Origin: Pinguiococcus pyrenoidosus
Taxonomy: Eukaryota > Sar > Pinguiophyceae > Pinguiochrysidales > Pinguiochrysidaceae
Assembly (NCBI GenBank): GCA_019677205.1
Contig: JAAMXY010002004.1
Coordinates: 1-33,627 of the forward strand
Length of the DNA: 33,627 nt
Direction of reading: 5' to 3'
The notes under the pieces are model-generated. The model worked only from the letters and a program-made list of their open reading frames with translations. It searched no databases and was not told where the DNA came from. Numbering within the stretch: the first letter of the stretch is position 1; the number at the start of each line of letters is the position of its first letter. A program made the position numbers and the translations under genes. This document shows, piece after piece, positions 20,201 through 27,117 of the stretch.

Positions 20201-21306
20201 CTCTGCCGCTCCTGCTGGACGGCTTCCTTCGCATCCTTGGCCTTCCAGACTTTGCGCCATTCCTGCCGGGAGCTGTAGGCCGCATCGTCCGAGTCCGAGT
20301 CCGACTCCGAGCTGTTGCTGAAGCGCTCCCTCGAGGGAAGCCTGGACTTCCGCTGCTGCTGGCGCCTCCGGCGGCGGATAGCCTCAATGGGGTCTTCATC
20401 GAGCGGCTCTACTAGATCGTCGTCGCCAGAGGCCCGAGTGCTCACCCTCCGGCCGGCCGAACCAAGGTTCCTTCGGAGGCGTTTCGTCCCGTGGTCGCCG
20501 CGGCCGTCATCTTCGTCCGAGTCCTCCGGATTCCATTCCTCCTCATCCTCGGGGGCTTCTTCTGGAGCATCGTCAAACTCTTCGTCGTCGTAGTAGCCGT
20601 TGTCATGGTCGTCCTGGTCTTTCTCGGCCTTGCCGATTCCATTGCTCCCTCCCGTACGCTTTGCGATATTCCCCTCCTCGTCTTCCGTGTCCATGTCGTC
20701 CAGCGAGGTGTCCATTTTACTTTGCTGCGTTGCTTTGGGTCCACTGTTGAAGCGGGCGCCGTCGTCACCATCCTCCTCCTCCTCCTCCTCCTCCTCATGT
20801 GCAAAGTCATCGTCATCGTCATCGTCATCGTCGCTGCTCTGTATCGAGAAAGGGGTCGGTCGGCTCCGCTTCTTTCGGTTCCCCATGGGCAAGGAATCCC
20901 CGTCGTTTGACAAGGCGTCTTCAGCTAAGCTTGTCGATTTGGGCAACGAAGGAGACGCTCCAGACATTCTCGCCGGAGCAGCAGCGCTTGGTGGAGCAGT
21001 CGCGGGCTCTTCTGGCCCCTGGTGCAGTACAGGCGCTTGGGAATCGGCGGAGTCGTCCAGTTTGTGGTTCGCCAGTTGATAGCGTCGACGCTTCACTGGT
21101 CTCGCTGGCGCCACCTCGTCAGCGACGCGGTCGTCACGCTTCGCTTCAGTCGAAGAGTCGTCCTCTTCGTAGGCTTGGCTTTCCTCTGTGAGCGTCGTGG
21201 CCGACATCTGCGACTCTGGCGGATTGGGAGGCGCCGCGTTCTCCGCCTCCGACTCGTCGCTGTCATCCAAGTAGATCACGTTTCTGTGGGCAGCTCGTGA
21301 CATCAT
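17266..21306 (-). CDS. ATRX/RAD54-class SNF2 chromatin remodeller
   Basis: Intronless, 1346 residues from ATG 21306; the frame stays open a short way upstream but has no other ATG. Residues 1-430 are acidic and basic low-complexity sequence with likely nuclear signals (VKRRR, RKKRSR). The SNF2 helicase follows. Motif I is ILAHNMGLGKTLQVV at about 470-484. Motif II is DEGH at about 641-644, then LLTGTPVQNNLMEYY. The C-terminal lobe has LFRLDGSTP, the stretch LLSLGAGGVGIN, and AFRAYRYGQ. The DEGH box, the LAHxMGLGKTLQ signature and the NLMEYYAMVSFVRDGLLG region single out the ATRX/ARIP4 branch, which uses ATP to remodel chromatin at heterochromatin and telomeres. A Lys-rich insert (about 600-625) sits before motif II. 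No Cys-rich ADD finger is seen in the N-terminus, unlike animal ATRX. The C-terminus ends in Gly-Ala-Gln repeats. It could instead be a generic RAD54-like translocase. Confidence 0.88.
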   Translation of the reverse strand: MMSRAAHRNVIYLDDSDESEAENAAPPNPPESQMSATTLTEESQAYEEDDSSTEAKRDDRVADEVAPARPVKRRRYQLANHKLDDSADSQAPVLHQGPEEPATAPPSAAAPARMSGASPSLPKSTSLAEDALSNDGDSLPMGNRKKRSRPTPFSIQSSDDDDDDDDDFAHEEEEEEEEDGDDGARFNSGPKATQQSKMDTSLDDMDTEDEEGNIAKRTGGSNGIGKAEKDQDDHDNGYYDDEEFDDAPEEAPEDEEEWNPEDSDEDDGRGDHGTKRLRRNLGSAGRRVSTRASGDDDLVEPLDEDPIEAIRRRRRQQQRKSRLPSRERFSNSSESDSDSDDAAYSSRQEWRKVWKAKDAKEAVQQERQRQQDVGYTKDAGEEAELHREESKLLGLDADDPDAKAVPKAGDDLILNVKEAEEEPEDAVRMDDFLRSALRPHQVSGIRFMFDHVIGTVNTLREGGPGFGCILAHNMGLGKTLQVVALVHSIMFDDNLRQAAEEGGKVAERIAAQKGIPSTVSGRLDRVLVVTPASTVDNWHNELERWEPPGIMYGLWLGRCVAMRTSMPVKDRIQHIKRWHRVGGVLIIGYKMYSTLAGKAPEDEKKEAEKAKTSQKKAKKTKKRKLCWKELVFPGPDIVICDEGHRFKTVNATQLQALRRVRTQRRILLTGTPVQNNLMEYYAMVSFVRDGLLGTKNQFKYRFAEPIKNGLAADASDRMIRRSKERQAVLFHTLQPCVHRRTARVLLKSLPPKYEYILSVRMSAVQRRLYVKCLLSDQRSFGLFATYQCLQQIWNHPKVLSINQKRRERQSGYNSLDEFVVDSDEEIETRDSEDDVEEKASEQADAQDKQGNVEEGKEPPGPERNWEKIKEAEHRVLTSWDITHSAKLCVCLEIIRLARELGEGTLVFSQSVAMLDVLEYSLHEHFRMRFNHDLFRLDGSTPVDSRLKIIQQFNDRRARVRCKYGKVMLLSLGAGGVGINLTGATRVILYDSAWNPATDTQAVFRAYRYGQKKEVHVYRLVAFGTMEDKIFARQTAKRQLASGVADDEQLLRQFNDNEMQKLYSLDDGYPMEEDQVDSDMEAELSEMVEDVKTGRGRDRIKAVAAASAAADAAGKVLSPGKVRSPGKSPLGAAKEPLGQGEPSPHGDAKRGQATDDATKDTVLVGMLSRFRKTVVRVTAHESLLQEDDVELSDDQLQSAIAEYENEVKTNAIPTHPAVPPTMMPTYVDPDGFTLANVPEVIGPNGVENVQLRQFILATTRGIRADVRAMCIRSAVEFINQSPSATLQFRATELSKYVKVFMAHVLQKMSEEQLRNAAPANGGQGAQGAQGAQGAQGAQGAQQPASKP
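17292..17342 (-). repeat. 9-bp tandem repeat encoding Gly-Ala-Gln repeats
   Basis: On the plus strand the unit CTCCCTGGG repeats about five times, with GCTCCCTGC flanks. On the coding strand it yields repeated Gln-Gly-Ala near the C-terminus of the ATRX-like protein. The period is a multiple of three, so length changes keep the frame. Confidence 0.8.
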
Positions 21307-21984
21307 CTCTGGCGCTTGTCTCCGGTTGCGTCTCTTTGCTTGTCTGCTTTCCAAATGAACTCCGACTTGGTCGCGAGGATTTCAAATCACGGAAAAAGCC
21401 ATTCGATCCTGCTGCGGCCTCTTCGATGGCAACGTGTCTCCCGCTTGCGCAGCAGAACACACCTTGACCAGGACTGCTCGCGCGCCGACAAGGAAGAGAG
21501 CCGGGATGAAGCGCGCAGGCTCGACTTCGGCGGAATTCGGCCTCTTAGAGGGCCGTACTACAGCGGCTGGAGGGATCCTTCCGAAGAGCAGGAGGCGTCC
21601 GTGATTTCTGGCCTCTGCTCCGTCGCGTCGCTGGCTCGGGTGCCGCGCAGAGCAGCTCAGAACGCAATGCACGCGTTGGCAAACTTGGAAAGGCCCTGCG
21701 GACCCGACGAACCAAACGATTCGTGAAGGACGTGCGACGCAGGATGATTCAGTGGCTTCGAAGTGGCTGCTTTTCGTGCCGACGGCCGCGGGGTGAAACC
21801 AAGACCGCAAAATTCAGTCTCTGGCTTGTATTCCTTTTACCTTCGTATAATCATGAACTATAGAATATTTAAATTTTTATATTGAAAGTTCTCGGAGAGT
21901 GCGAATCTGGAAAGTCCGAGTGATTCTGCTCCGCCTTTGAGTATACATATACGGGGTCATTTCCCCTTCCGGTCAGGATTCTCC
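21307..21984. promoter_or_regulatory. Intergenic region upstream of ATRX-like gene and tRNA
   Basis: About 680 bp without a recognisable gene. ORFs of 137-142 codons exist on both strands at about 21316-21810 but show no family resemblance and overlap each other. An AT-rich island lies at about 21835-21895. A TATA-like GAGTATACATATACG lies at about 21941-21955, some 30-45 bp upstream of the tRNA. Confidence 0.4.
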
Positions 21985-22057
21985 ACCACTGTAGCTCAGA
22001 AAGGTAGAGCGTTGGCCTTTTAAGCCAATGGTCGCGGGTTCAAGTCCCGTCAGTGGT
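21985..22057 (+). tRNA. tRNA-Lys (anticodon UUU)
   Basis: A 73-nt cloverleaf. The acceptor stem pairs ACCACTG (21985-21991) with CAGTGGT (22051-22057), seven pairs. The D stem is GCTC with GAGC. The anticodon stem is TTGGC with GCCAA around loop CTTTTAA, giving anticodon TTT, which reads AAA/AAG Lys codons. The T stem is GCGGG with CCCGT, one G-T wobble, around loop TTCAAGT. The box-B-like GGTTCAAGTCC is present. No CCA is encoded, as expected for a eukaryotic nuclear tRNA gene, and no intron is present. Confidence 0.97.
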
Positions 22058-22061
22058 TCCC

Positions 22062-22071
22062 TTTTTTTTTT
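22062..22071 (+). terminator. RNA polymerase III terminator (T10)
   Basis: A run of ten T residues begins five bases after the 3' end of the tRNA-Lys gene, the usual termination signal for RNA polymerase III on the coding strand. It lies only about 50 bp before the start codon of the next protein gene. Confidence 0.85.
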
Positions 22072-22121
22072 CCCTGTTGCTCCGCTTCTGAGTCTCTCTT
22101 CTTTCCATCACAGCGGCGTCG

Positions 22122-23909
22122 ATGGAAAATCCTCTGGTTTCGAAGCCGCGGAACAGCAACATGGCCGGCGAGCGGAAGAGCGACCTCTTCGACGTGCACG
22201 TCATCTGCGGGAGCTCTGTTCCTGTGACGCTCACGAGAAGCGGCAACCAGATCGAAGGCATCCTGGACGCCTGCGGCGTCTCCAGCGTGGATCTGGACGA
22301 CAATGTGTTGGACCTGCTGGATAGCATCGCCGCCGCAGATAACGCGCAGGACGAAGGACTGGCCGAGCAGGAGCAGGATCCAGAGCAGGAGCAGGAGCAG
22401 ATGCTTCGCGAAGTGCCTCTCGTGGCGGACACCACGTTTCAACCGGTGGATCAAAGCGACGCCAAGCACCGGAGCGAAGGCTATGCAGCGATGTACTATT
22501 CGTCTGCTCTGCAGGTCATCCTGCGCGACAAAAAGCGGATGCTGCAGCCGGCCTTCAACGATTTCCTCGCGGTGGACGACCTCTCGGATTCCCGTGCCCA
22601 GGCGGCAGGCGCTGAGGCAGGGCAGCTCAGGCAGGATGGACCTGCCGGCCCGCCCCTGGAGCAGCGGTTTGCCCGGGCGTCCCGTTGCGCGCTGGCCAAC
22701 GCTCTGCTGGAGGACGGCGGCATCTCGAGCTCTGTCGCCGTGGTTCCCTTTCAGCCGCCGATTACCTCCGTTGCAGGAAAAGATCGACTGGTGGAGGTGG
22801 TGAAGAAGGAGGCTTGCCGGCTGGTGTCCCGATGGACGCTGTACCTGCTGCAAAGCACCGTGGAGCCGTCGCATCAGATCAGGGACGCGCCGAAGCAGGA
22901 GGAGAAGCCGCAGCCGCCGGCAGATGCAGCCGCGCACGATCACGGCAAGCTGCACACGCTGCAGTCGGAGAACACCATGCTCAAGTATCGCCTCGAACGC
23001 GAAGTCGGAGAACGACACCGCATGCAGGAGGAGCTGCGCGAGTTAAAGCTCGAGCTCTCCAATGCAGAGCGGATGCTCAGCAGCGCGCGGGCCTCTGCGG
23101 GTCTGAAAAGGGACAATGAGACGCTGCGGAACCAGCTGGAAGTCGCGAGAGCCGAGCTCCGGATCGGCACGGTGGCGAGGACCAGTGCTCAGACGGAATT
23201 GGCGGGCACCTTGGAGAAGTTCCAGAACGCCGATCGAGCGCACCGCCGGGTCTCGGAGCAGCTTGCCGAGGAGAAGGCTCGCAGGGAAGCACTCTCTCGG
23301 GAGAACGACAGTCTTCGCAGACGGCTCGAGCGGGCGGCGGATCCGGAGGATCTGCAGGTGGCCGAAGAGCGGGCTCTGCGGGCAGCTGAAGAAGCTGAAG
23401 ATGCCAACAGTGCGGCTGCCGATTTGCGAGAGAAGAATGCGATGCTCTCGCGGAGAATACGCGAGCTCCAGCGGGCACTGGAAAGGCAAGACGCCAGCGC
23501 AAAGCAGAGCCCAGGAAAAGCGGTCACGGCTCCGGACGAAAGCCAGGCCGAAGCCAAGGCCAGTCCGCGGAGAGAGGAGGAGCCAGCAGCTGCGTGTGAA
23601 CCTGCTTTGGCTCTCGACAACGGGCAGGCGGCATCAGCAGCGGGAGGGTCCCTCGGTACGGGCCAGGACACATCGCAGTCGACGCTCCGGGAAGCGAACG
23701 AGGAGATGGCTTCCCGAGTCCGGCGGAACGGCGCGCAGCTGCTCGGACTGCGTCAACGGCACCAAAAGCTCATTGAGATGCTCAAAGTGAGCCCGAACGA
23801 TGTGGAATTGCAACGGGTGGAGCAGGAACTGTCGCATGCCTATCACCTCAAGTTTCAAGAGCGGAAGGAGCTGCTGAGCACCATGAAGGAAAGCAAAGGT
23901 ATAGTGTAG
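22122..23909 (+). CDS. Coiled-coil protein of unknown function
   Basis: Intronless, 595 residues, from ATG 22122 to TAG at 23907-23909. I recognise no family. Residues 1-270 look globular at first (SDLFDVHVICGSSVPVTLTR), then acidic and Gln/Glu-rich, with a helical part containing LVEVVKKEACRLVSRWTLYL. Residues about 285-465 are a long coiled coil rich in Glu, Arg and Leu with Asn at core positions, for example ENTMLKYRLEREVGERHRMQ and later ENDSLRRRLERA. Residues about 465-540 are Ala/Ser/Pro-rich and likely disordered. A final helical segment (ANEEMASRVRRNGAQLLGLR and after) ends the protein. The layout suits a structural protein of centrosome, basal body or cytoskeleton, but that is only a guess from architecture. 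Its start lies 64 bp after the tRNA gene. It converges with the GSCFA gene, 94 bp between stops. Confidence 0.82.
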   Translation: MENPLVSKPRNSNMAGERKSDLFDVHVICGSSVPVTLTRSGNQIEGILDACGVSSVDLDDNVLDLLDSIAAADNAQDEGLAEQEQDPEQEQEQMLREVPLVADTTFQPVDQSDAKHRSEGYAAMYYSSALQVILRDKKRMLQPAFNDFLAVDDLSDSRAQAAGAEAGQLRQDGPAGPPLEQRFARASRCALANALLEDGGISSSVAVVPFQPPITSVAGKDRLVEVVKKEACRLVSRWTLYLLQSTVEPSHQIRDAPKQEEKPQPPADAAAHDHGKLHTLQSENTMLKYRLEREVGERHRMQEELRELKLELSNAERMLSSARASAGLKRDNETLRNQLEVARAELRIGTVARTSAQTELAGTLEKFQNADRAHRRVSEQLAEEKARREALSRENDSLRRRLERAADPEDLQVAEERALRAAEEAEDANSAAADLREKNAMLSRRIRELQRALERQDASAKQSPGKAVTAPDESQAEAKASPRREEEPAAACEPALALDNGQAASAAGGSLGTGQDTSQSTLREANEEMASRVRRNGAQLLGLRQRHQKLIEMLKVSPNDVELQRVEQELSHAYHLKFQERKELLSTMKESKGIV

Positions 23910-24003
23910 TGGCCGATGGCAAAGAAGAAAGAGTTGCTCTGCTCGATGTGCTTCATTCGCTTCAGCGTGCTCGACGCCTCCATTTTGGCTTCCCTCAGTA
24001 TGG

Positions 24004-25098
24004 CTACTGCTTCACTTGTGCCTCCAACTGGCCGATCTCAGGGTTGAAGTCCGCATATGGAAGCTGCTCCTGGAGCTCCCGGGCATCCTTCAGCTGCCTC
24101 TGCAGGAACGCCTGGTGCTCAGGTGACTCTGGACGGAACGGCCTGTGATCGACAGCCTTCTGTAGGGCCTCCACCCGGTCTACCGTTGCCTGGATTGCGC
24201 TGATGTCGAAGTAGCTCTCCAAGAGCCGGTCAGTGACATAGTCAATGGCCACATCGTTGGGGTGCAGCATGTCGGCCTCAAAGAATCGGTAATCTCGAAG
24301 CTCGTCGAGTACAATCTCGTAGGACGGGAAGTAGCTCAAGCTGGGGTCTTGGTCGATCGCAGCGTGCACGCCGGTCAATAGGTGCGCCTTCGAGCGTGCA
24401 TTCTCCACGGGGCCGTCCTTCCAGTGTCTCACCGGGCTAACCGTCAAGGTGATCCCCACTTCCTCCCTCCACGATCGAAGGTGTTCTACCATTTGGAGAA
24501 TGTCCTCGCATACTTCGGCTGCGGACTCCAAGCGCCTTCTGAAGAGGCCCTGAGGCAGCTTGTGGCAGTTTGCCACCATCTCTCCCGGCGTCAGCGTGCT
24601 TCCCATGCGGAGCAAGCCGTCCGTCGCACAGAACCCGAACGCACTCCCAAACGTGATGAAGACATGCGCGTGCTCGCCCCCCCGAAGCGAGCTCCGTGCT
24701 TGGTCGGTGCGTCTGTTGAGATTGGCTAGCACTTGCGGAAGATCGTCGCCGACGTAGCTGCTATGGTGGTCCAGGCTCGCATAGTATCCCTTGGGATGCA
24801 TGATCAAGTCCTCCTCGGTATATCGGTATCCTTGCACCAGCCGGCGCAGCGACCGCTTCATCACGGAAGGCGTGTAAAGCACCCCGAATGGATTTCCAAA
24901 CGAGGGAAGCTTCAAACGCTCGAGTCGGCGGTGCACATTCGACGAAAAGCAGCTCCCCACGAACAAGATCGGCGTACTATACGAGAGCTTCGGCGGCCCC
25001 AGCGGCGCGACTGGGATCACTTTGCGGAAGAGCCGCTCGCCCATCCGGAGCTGAGCGATCCAGAGCAGCAGGAGGACTCTCCACCGCCAGGATCCCAT
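24004..25098 (-). CDS. GSCFA-domain protein with signal peptide
   Basis: Intronless, 364 residues from ATG 25098 to TAG at 24006-24004. The frame is open for 102 more codons upstream but has no ATG there. Residues 1-18 (MGSWRWRVLLLLWIAQLR) look like a signal peptide or anchor. The rest matches the GSCFA family: ILFVGSCFSSN at about 44-54, NPFGVLYTPSV at 69-79, ITFGSAFGF, NCHKLP, TLTVSPVRHWKDG followed by N-x-x-SKAHLL, SYFPSYEIVLDELRDYRF, and DMLHPND with the following A-I-DYV. The namesake motif reads GSCFS here rather than GSCFA. The family is best known from Bacteroidetes and has an SGNH-hydrolase-like layout with Ser in the GSC motif and the late D-x-x-H (here DMLHP). Substrate is unknown; an esterase acting on glycans in the secretory pathway is an inference. 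The origin is probably horizontal transfer from bacteria. Confidence 0.87.
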   Translation of the reverse strand: MGSWRWRVLLLLWIAQLRMGERLFRKVIPVAPLGPPKLSYSTPILFVGSCFSSNVHRRLERLKLPSFGNPFGVLYTPSVMKRSLRRLVQGYRYTEEDLIMHPKGYYASLDHHSSYVGDDLPQVLANLNRRTDQARSSLRGGEHAHVFITFGSAFGFCATDGLLRMGSTLTPGEMVANCHKLPQGLFRRRLESAAEVCEDILQMVEHLRSWREEVGITLTVSPVRHWKDGPVENARSKAHLLTGVHAAIDQDPSLSYFPSYEIVLDELRDYRFFEADMLHPNDVAIDYVTDRLLESYFDISAIQATVDRVEALQKAVDHRPFRPESPEHQAFLQRQLKDARELQEQLPYADFNPEIGQLEAQVKQ

Positions 25099-25532
25099 GA
25101 AAGCTCCTCCTGCGCGGACGTTCTTCAGAGTGCTTCGCAACGGCCGCCAGACCGTCGGACACCACCTCTCATAGCTGGCGTCGGACAGAGAGTCCCGTGG
25201 CAGCAAAAGCGTCCTGGGAGGCACGTGGCACGCGCAAGTCCGAGGAAAGACGCCTCCGATCCTGTCTGTACACCCGCAGGTCTTCCGTCCTTGGCCGCTG
25301 ATACACCCGCAGGTAGAATTTACCCCGCCAGGTACTTGCTCCCCGAAATCGACCAACCGAGCCCTCACCAAGTCCGCCAAGGTGTCGGACAGAGACTTTG
25401 TCAAGTCCGTCCACTTTGAAATCAGTTTTCACGCTTGAAAGGCCTTTGCCACAGCTCCGCAACGAAAGCTCATCAAGATGCCGACCTGTTTCACCGGGGC
25501 GCGCTCCGACGCGGCTCAGGCGGACTAGCTCC
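25099..25532. promoter_or_regulatory. Divergent intergenic region, GSCFA gene / carrier
   Basis: About 430 bp between the two start codons. A 13-bp direct repeat (TACACCCGCAGGT) occurs at 25269-25281 and 25302-25314, 33 bp apart. The frames of both neighbours stay open into this region without upstream ATG codons, so it is read here as 5' UTR and promoter rather than coding. Confidence 0.4.
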
Positions 25533-26545
25533 ATGCCGAACGATGCGGAGCCTCGCCTCACGGACACAGTGATCACCGTGCTGAGCGGCGCCGGCAGCGG
25601 GACGCTGGCGACGGTGGCCAAGCAGCCCATCCAGCGGATCAAGTGGATCCGCCAGGTGTCCCTCCGGTCCGACGGCGCCGAGTCGTCGTACAGGGGCATC
25701 GTCCAGCAGACCGTGCGCCGCGACGGCCTGCGAGGCTTCTTCCGGGGTAGCCTGGGCAGCATCGTGCGCAACGTGCCCCACTCGGTGCTGGTGTACAGCA
25801 TCTATCCCCACGCCGAAGATGTGGTGCTGGAGATGAGCCGAGGCCAGCACGCGAAGGAGCAGACGAGCTTTGCCGTGCGCTTCTGGGCGGGATACATCAC
25901 TCTCTTCAGCGCGACGCTCGTGACCCATCCGCTGGATACGTTGCGAGTCCGATCGGCGGTCAACAAAGGTGAGACACGAGGCGCAGGCGCCCACCTTCTG
26001 CTTCAACTTTTGCCGAGCGATCTGCTCGCGGACTTGTTTGCTCATGCTGCTGCATCTGCCCAGACGCCGAGCGTGGCCTTCTGCGCGAAGCGAGACGAAT
26101 AGTGGCGCGGGAGGGAATCCTAGTCTTCTACAAGGGATTCGTGCCGACCTTGATCGGGGCCGGGCCGCGTGGCGCGGTCGGATTTGGGATCTTCGAGACG
26201 CTCAAAGCTCATACGCAGGACTGGTCCGTCTGCCAAGAGCACCGAAGCCTTTCCAAGTTCCTCTATGGATATGTGGCAGGAGTCCTGAGCGAGACGTTCG
26301 TGTACCCGCTTGACACAGTGAGAAGAACCCAGCAGGCGCATGGCCGGATGGATGAGATAGGGGATATGGGCTGGGTGCGCGCGCTTCGGCACCTGGTGAA
26401 TAGAGGAGGCGTGGCTTGCCTCTTCAACGGCCTTGCCATGAATCTGTTTAAGAACCCGATAGGCACGGCAGTATCCTTCGCGGCGAACGACTACATCAAG
26501 GACGTTCTCGGCTACAAAGGAAAAGACAAGGCTGAGAGCAGATAG
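25533..26545 (+). CDS. Mitochondrial carrier family (SLC25) protein
   Basis: Two exons, 25533-25968 and 26064-26545, joined in phase 1 (the Asp codon GAC is split), giving 305 residues, a normal length for the family. The 95-nt intron has donor GTGAGA and acceptor GCCCAG. Three tandem repeats each begin with the carrier signature: KQPIQRIKWIRQ, THPLDTLRVR and VYPLDTVRRTQQ. The second and third follow P-x-D-x-x-R; the first has Gln in place of the acidic residue, which weakens the matrix salt-bridge network. GLRGFFRGSLGSIVRNVP and EGILVFYKGFVPTLIGAGPR are the usual short matrix helix with G-x-R-G-x-hydrophobic text. No EF-hand or long N-terminal extension is present. Substrate cannot be assigned by eye; nucleotide, CoA-type or amino acid carriers are all open. 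It should sit in an inner organellar membrane. ATG 25533 gives a compact N-terminus directly before helix 1. Confidence 0.87.
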
Positions 26546-27117
26546 ACCGGGTTGCTTAGATCATCCCATTTTGTTCCTCCGTCCTCCTGTGTGACAAGTG
26601 AACCGATTGCGCAGCTCCCGAGGCGTGTAAGTAACAATGTCGTAGGATCAGCCATCAACAGATGTTCCTTCGTGCTGTTGTGGCGCTTTCGCTGTCGCGC
26701 TAGTGTGGGAGCGCTTCTGTGGTCCCCTGCGCTCAGTTCCAGCACCCAAGGTGCTCTTCAAGCTTGCCCCGCACGAGGGAGCCTCTCAATCCAAAAGCAG
26801 CATGCCGCCAGCACGCCACTTCGTGCACTCATTCACATGAGGCAGACCTGGTGCATCCCGAAGTAGCGACGGACGATGGAAGCCCGCAATTGGGAGCGGG
26901 GAGCGGTGCCATGGCGCGGCGTACCGACACCATGGCGCGGCGTACCGGCCAATCAGAGTCGATCCAGTTGAGGGACAAGGACGGCAGATTGCCTGTGCAC
27001 GAACTTGATCGGCACTTGACGATCTAGGTCGCAGGCTTGATTCCCCTGCTGGGCTCTTCATCTTCCCCACGGCAGACTCGGCTGCTCCCGCCCACCCTTC
27101 GAACCACGTCGACGGCG
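26546..27117. other. Intergenic region between convergent genes
   Basis: About 570 bp between the carrier stop and the SbcD-SbcC stop. It holds an 18-bp direct repeat (listed separately) and a CCAAT at 26949-26953. No gene is supportable; ORFs here are short and unlike known proteins. Confidence 0.4.
26909..26947. repeat. 18-bp direct repeat, two copies
   Basis: CCATGGCGCGGCGTACCG occurs at 26909-26926 and again at 26930-26947, with a 3-bp spacer (a 21-bp period). It sits in the gap between two convergent genes. Confidence 0.85.

Noticed and set aside
21316-21810. Overlapping ORFs on both strands upstream of the ATRX-like gene
   Set aside because: They have no recognisable domain or targeting signal, and each is the shadow of the other; no splice link to the ATRX-like frame could be shown.
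22050-23018. 322-codon minus-strand ORF overlapping the tRNA and coiled-coil gene
   Set aside because: It is antisense to the coiled-coil protein, which has strong heptad structure, and has no family features.
25099-25404. Upstream extension of the GSCFA frame (about 102 codons, Cys-rich)
   Set aside because: There is no ATG in it, it precedes a good signal peptide at ATG 25098, and it overlaps the divergent promoter region; the Cys-rich text comes from a short DNA repeat.
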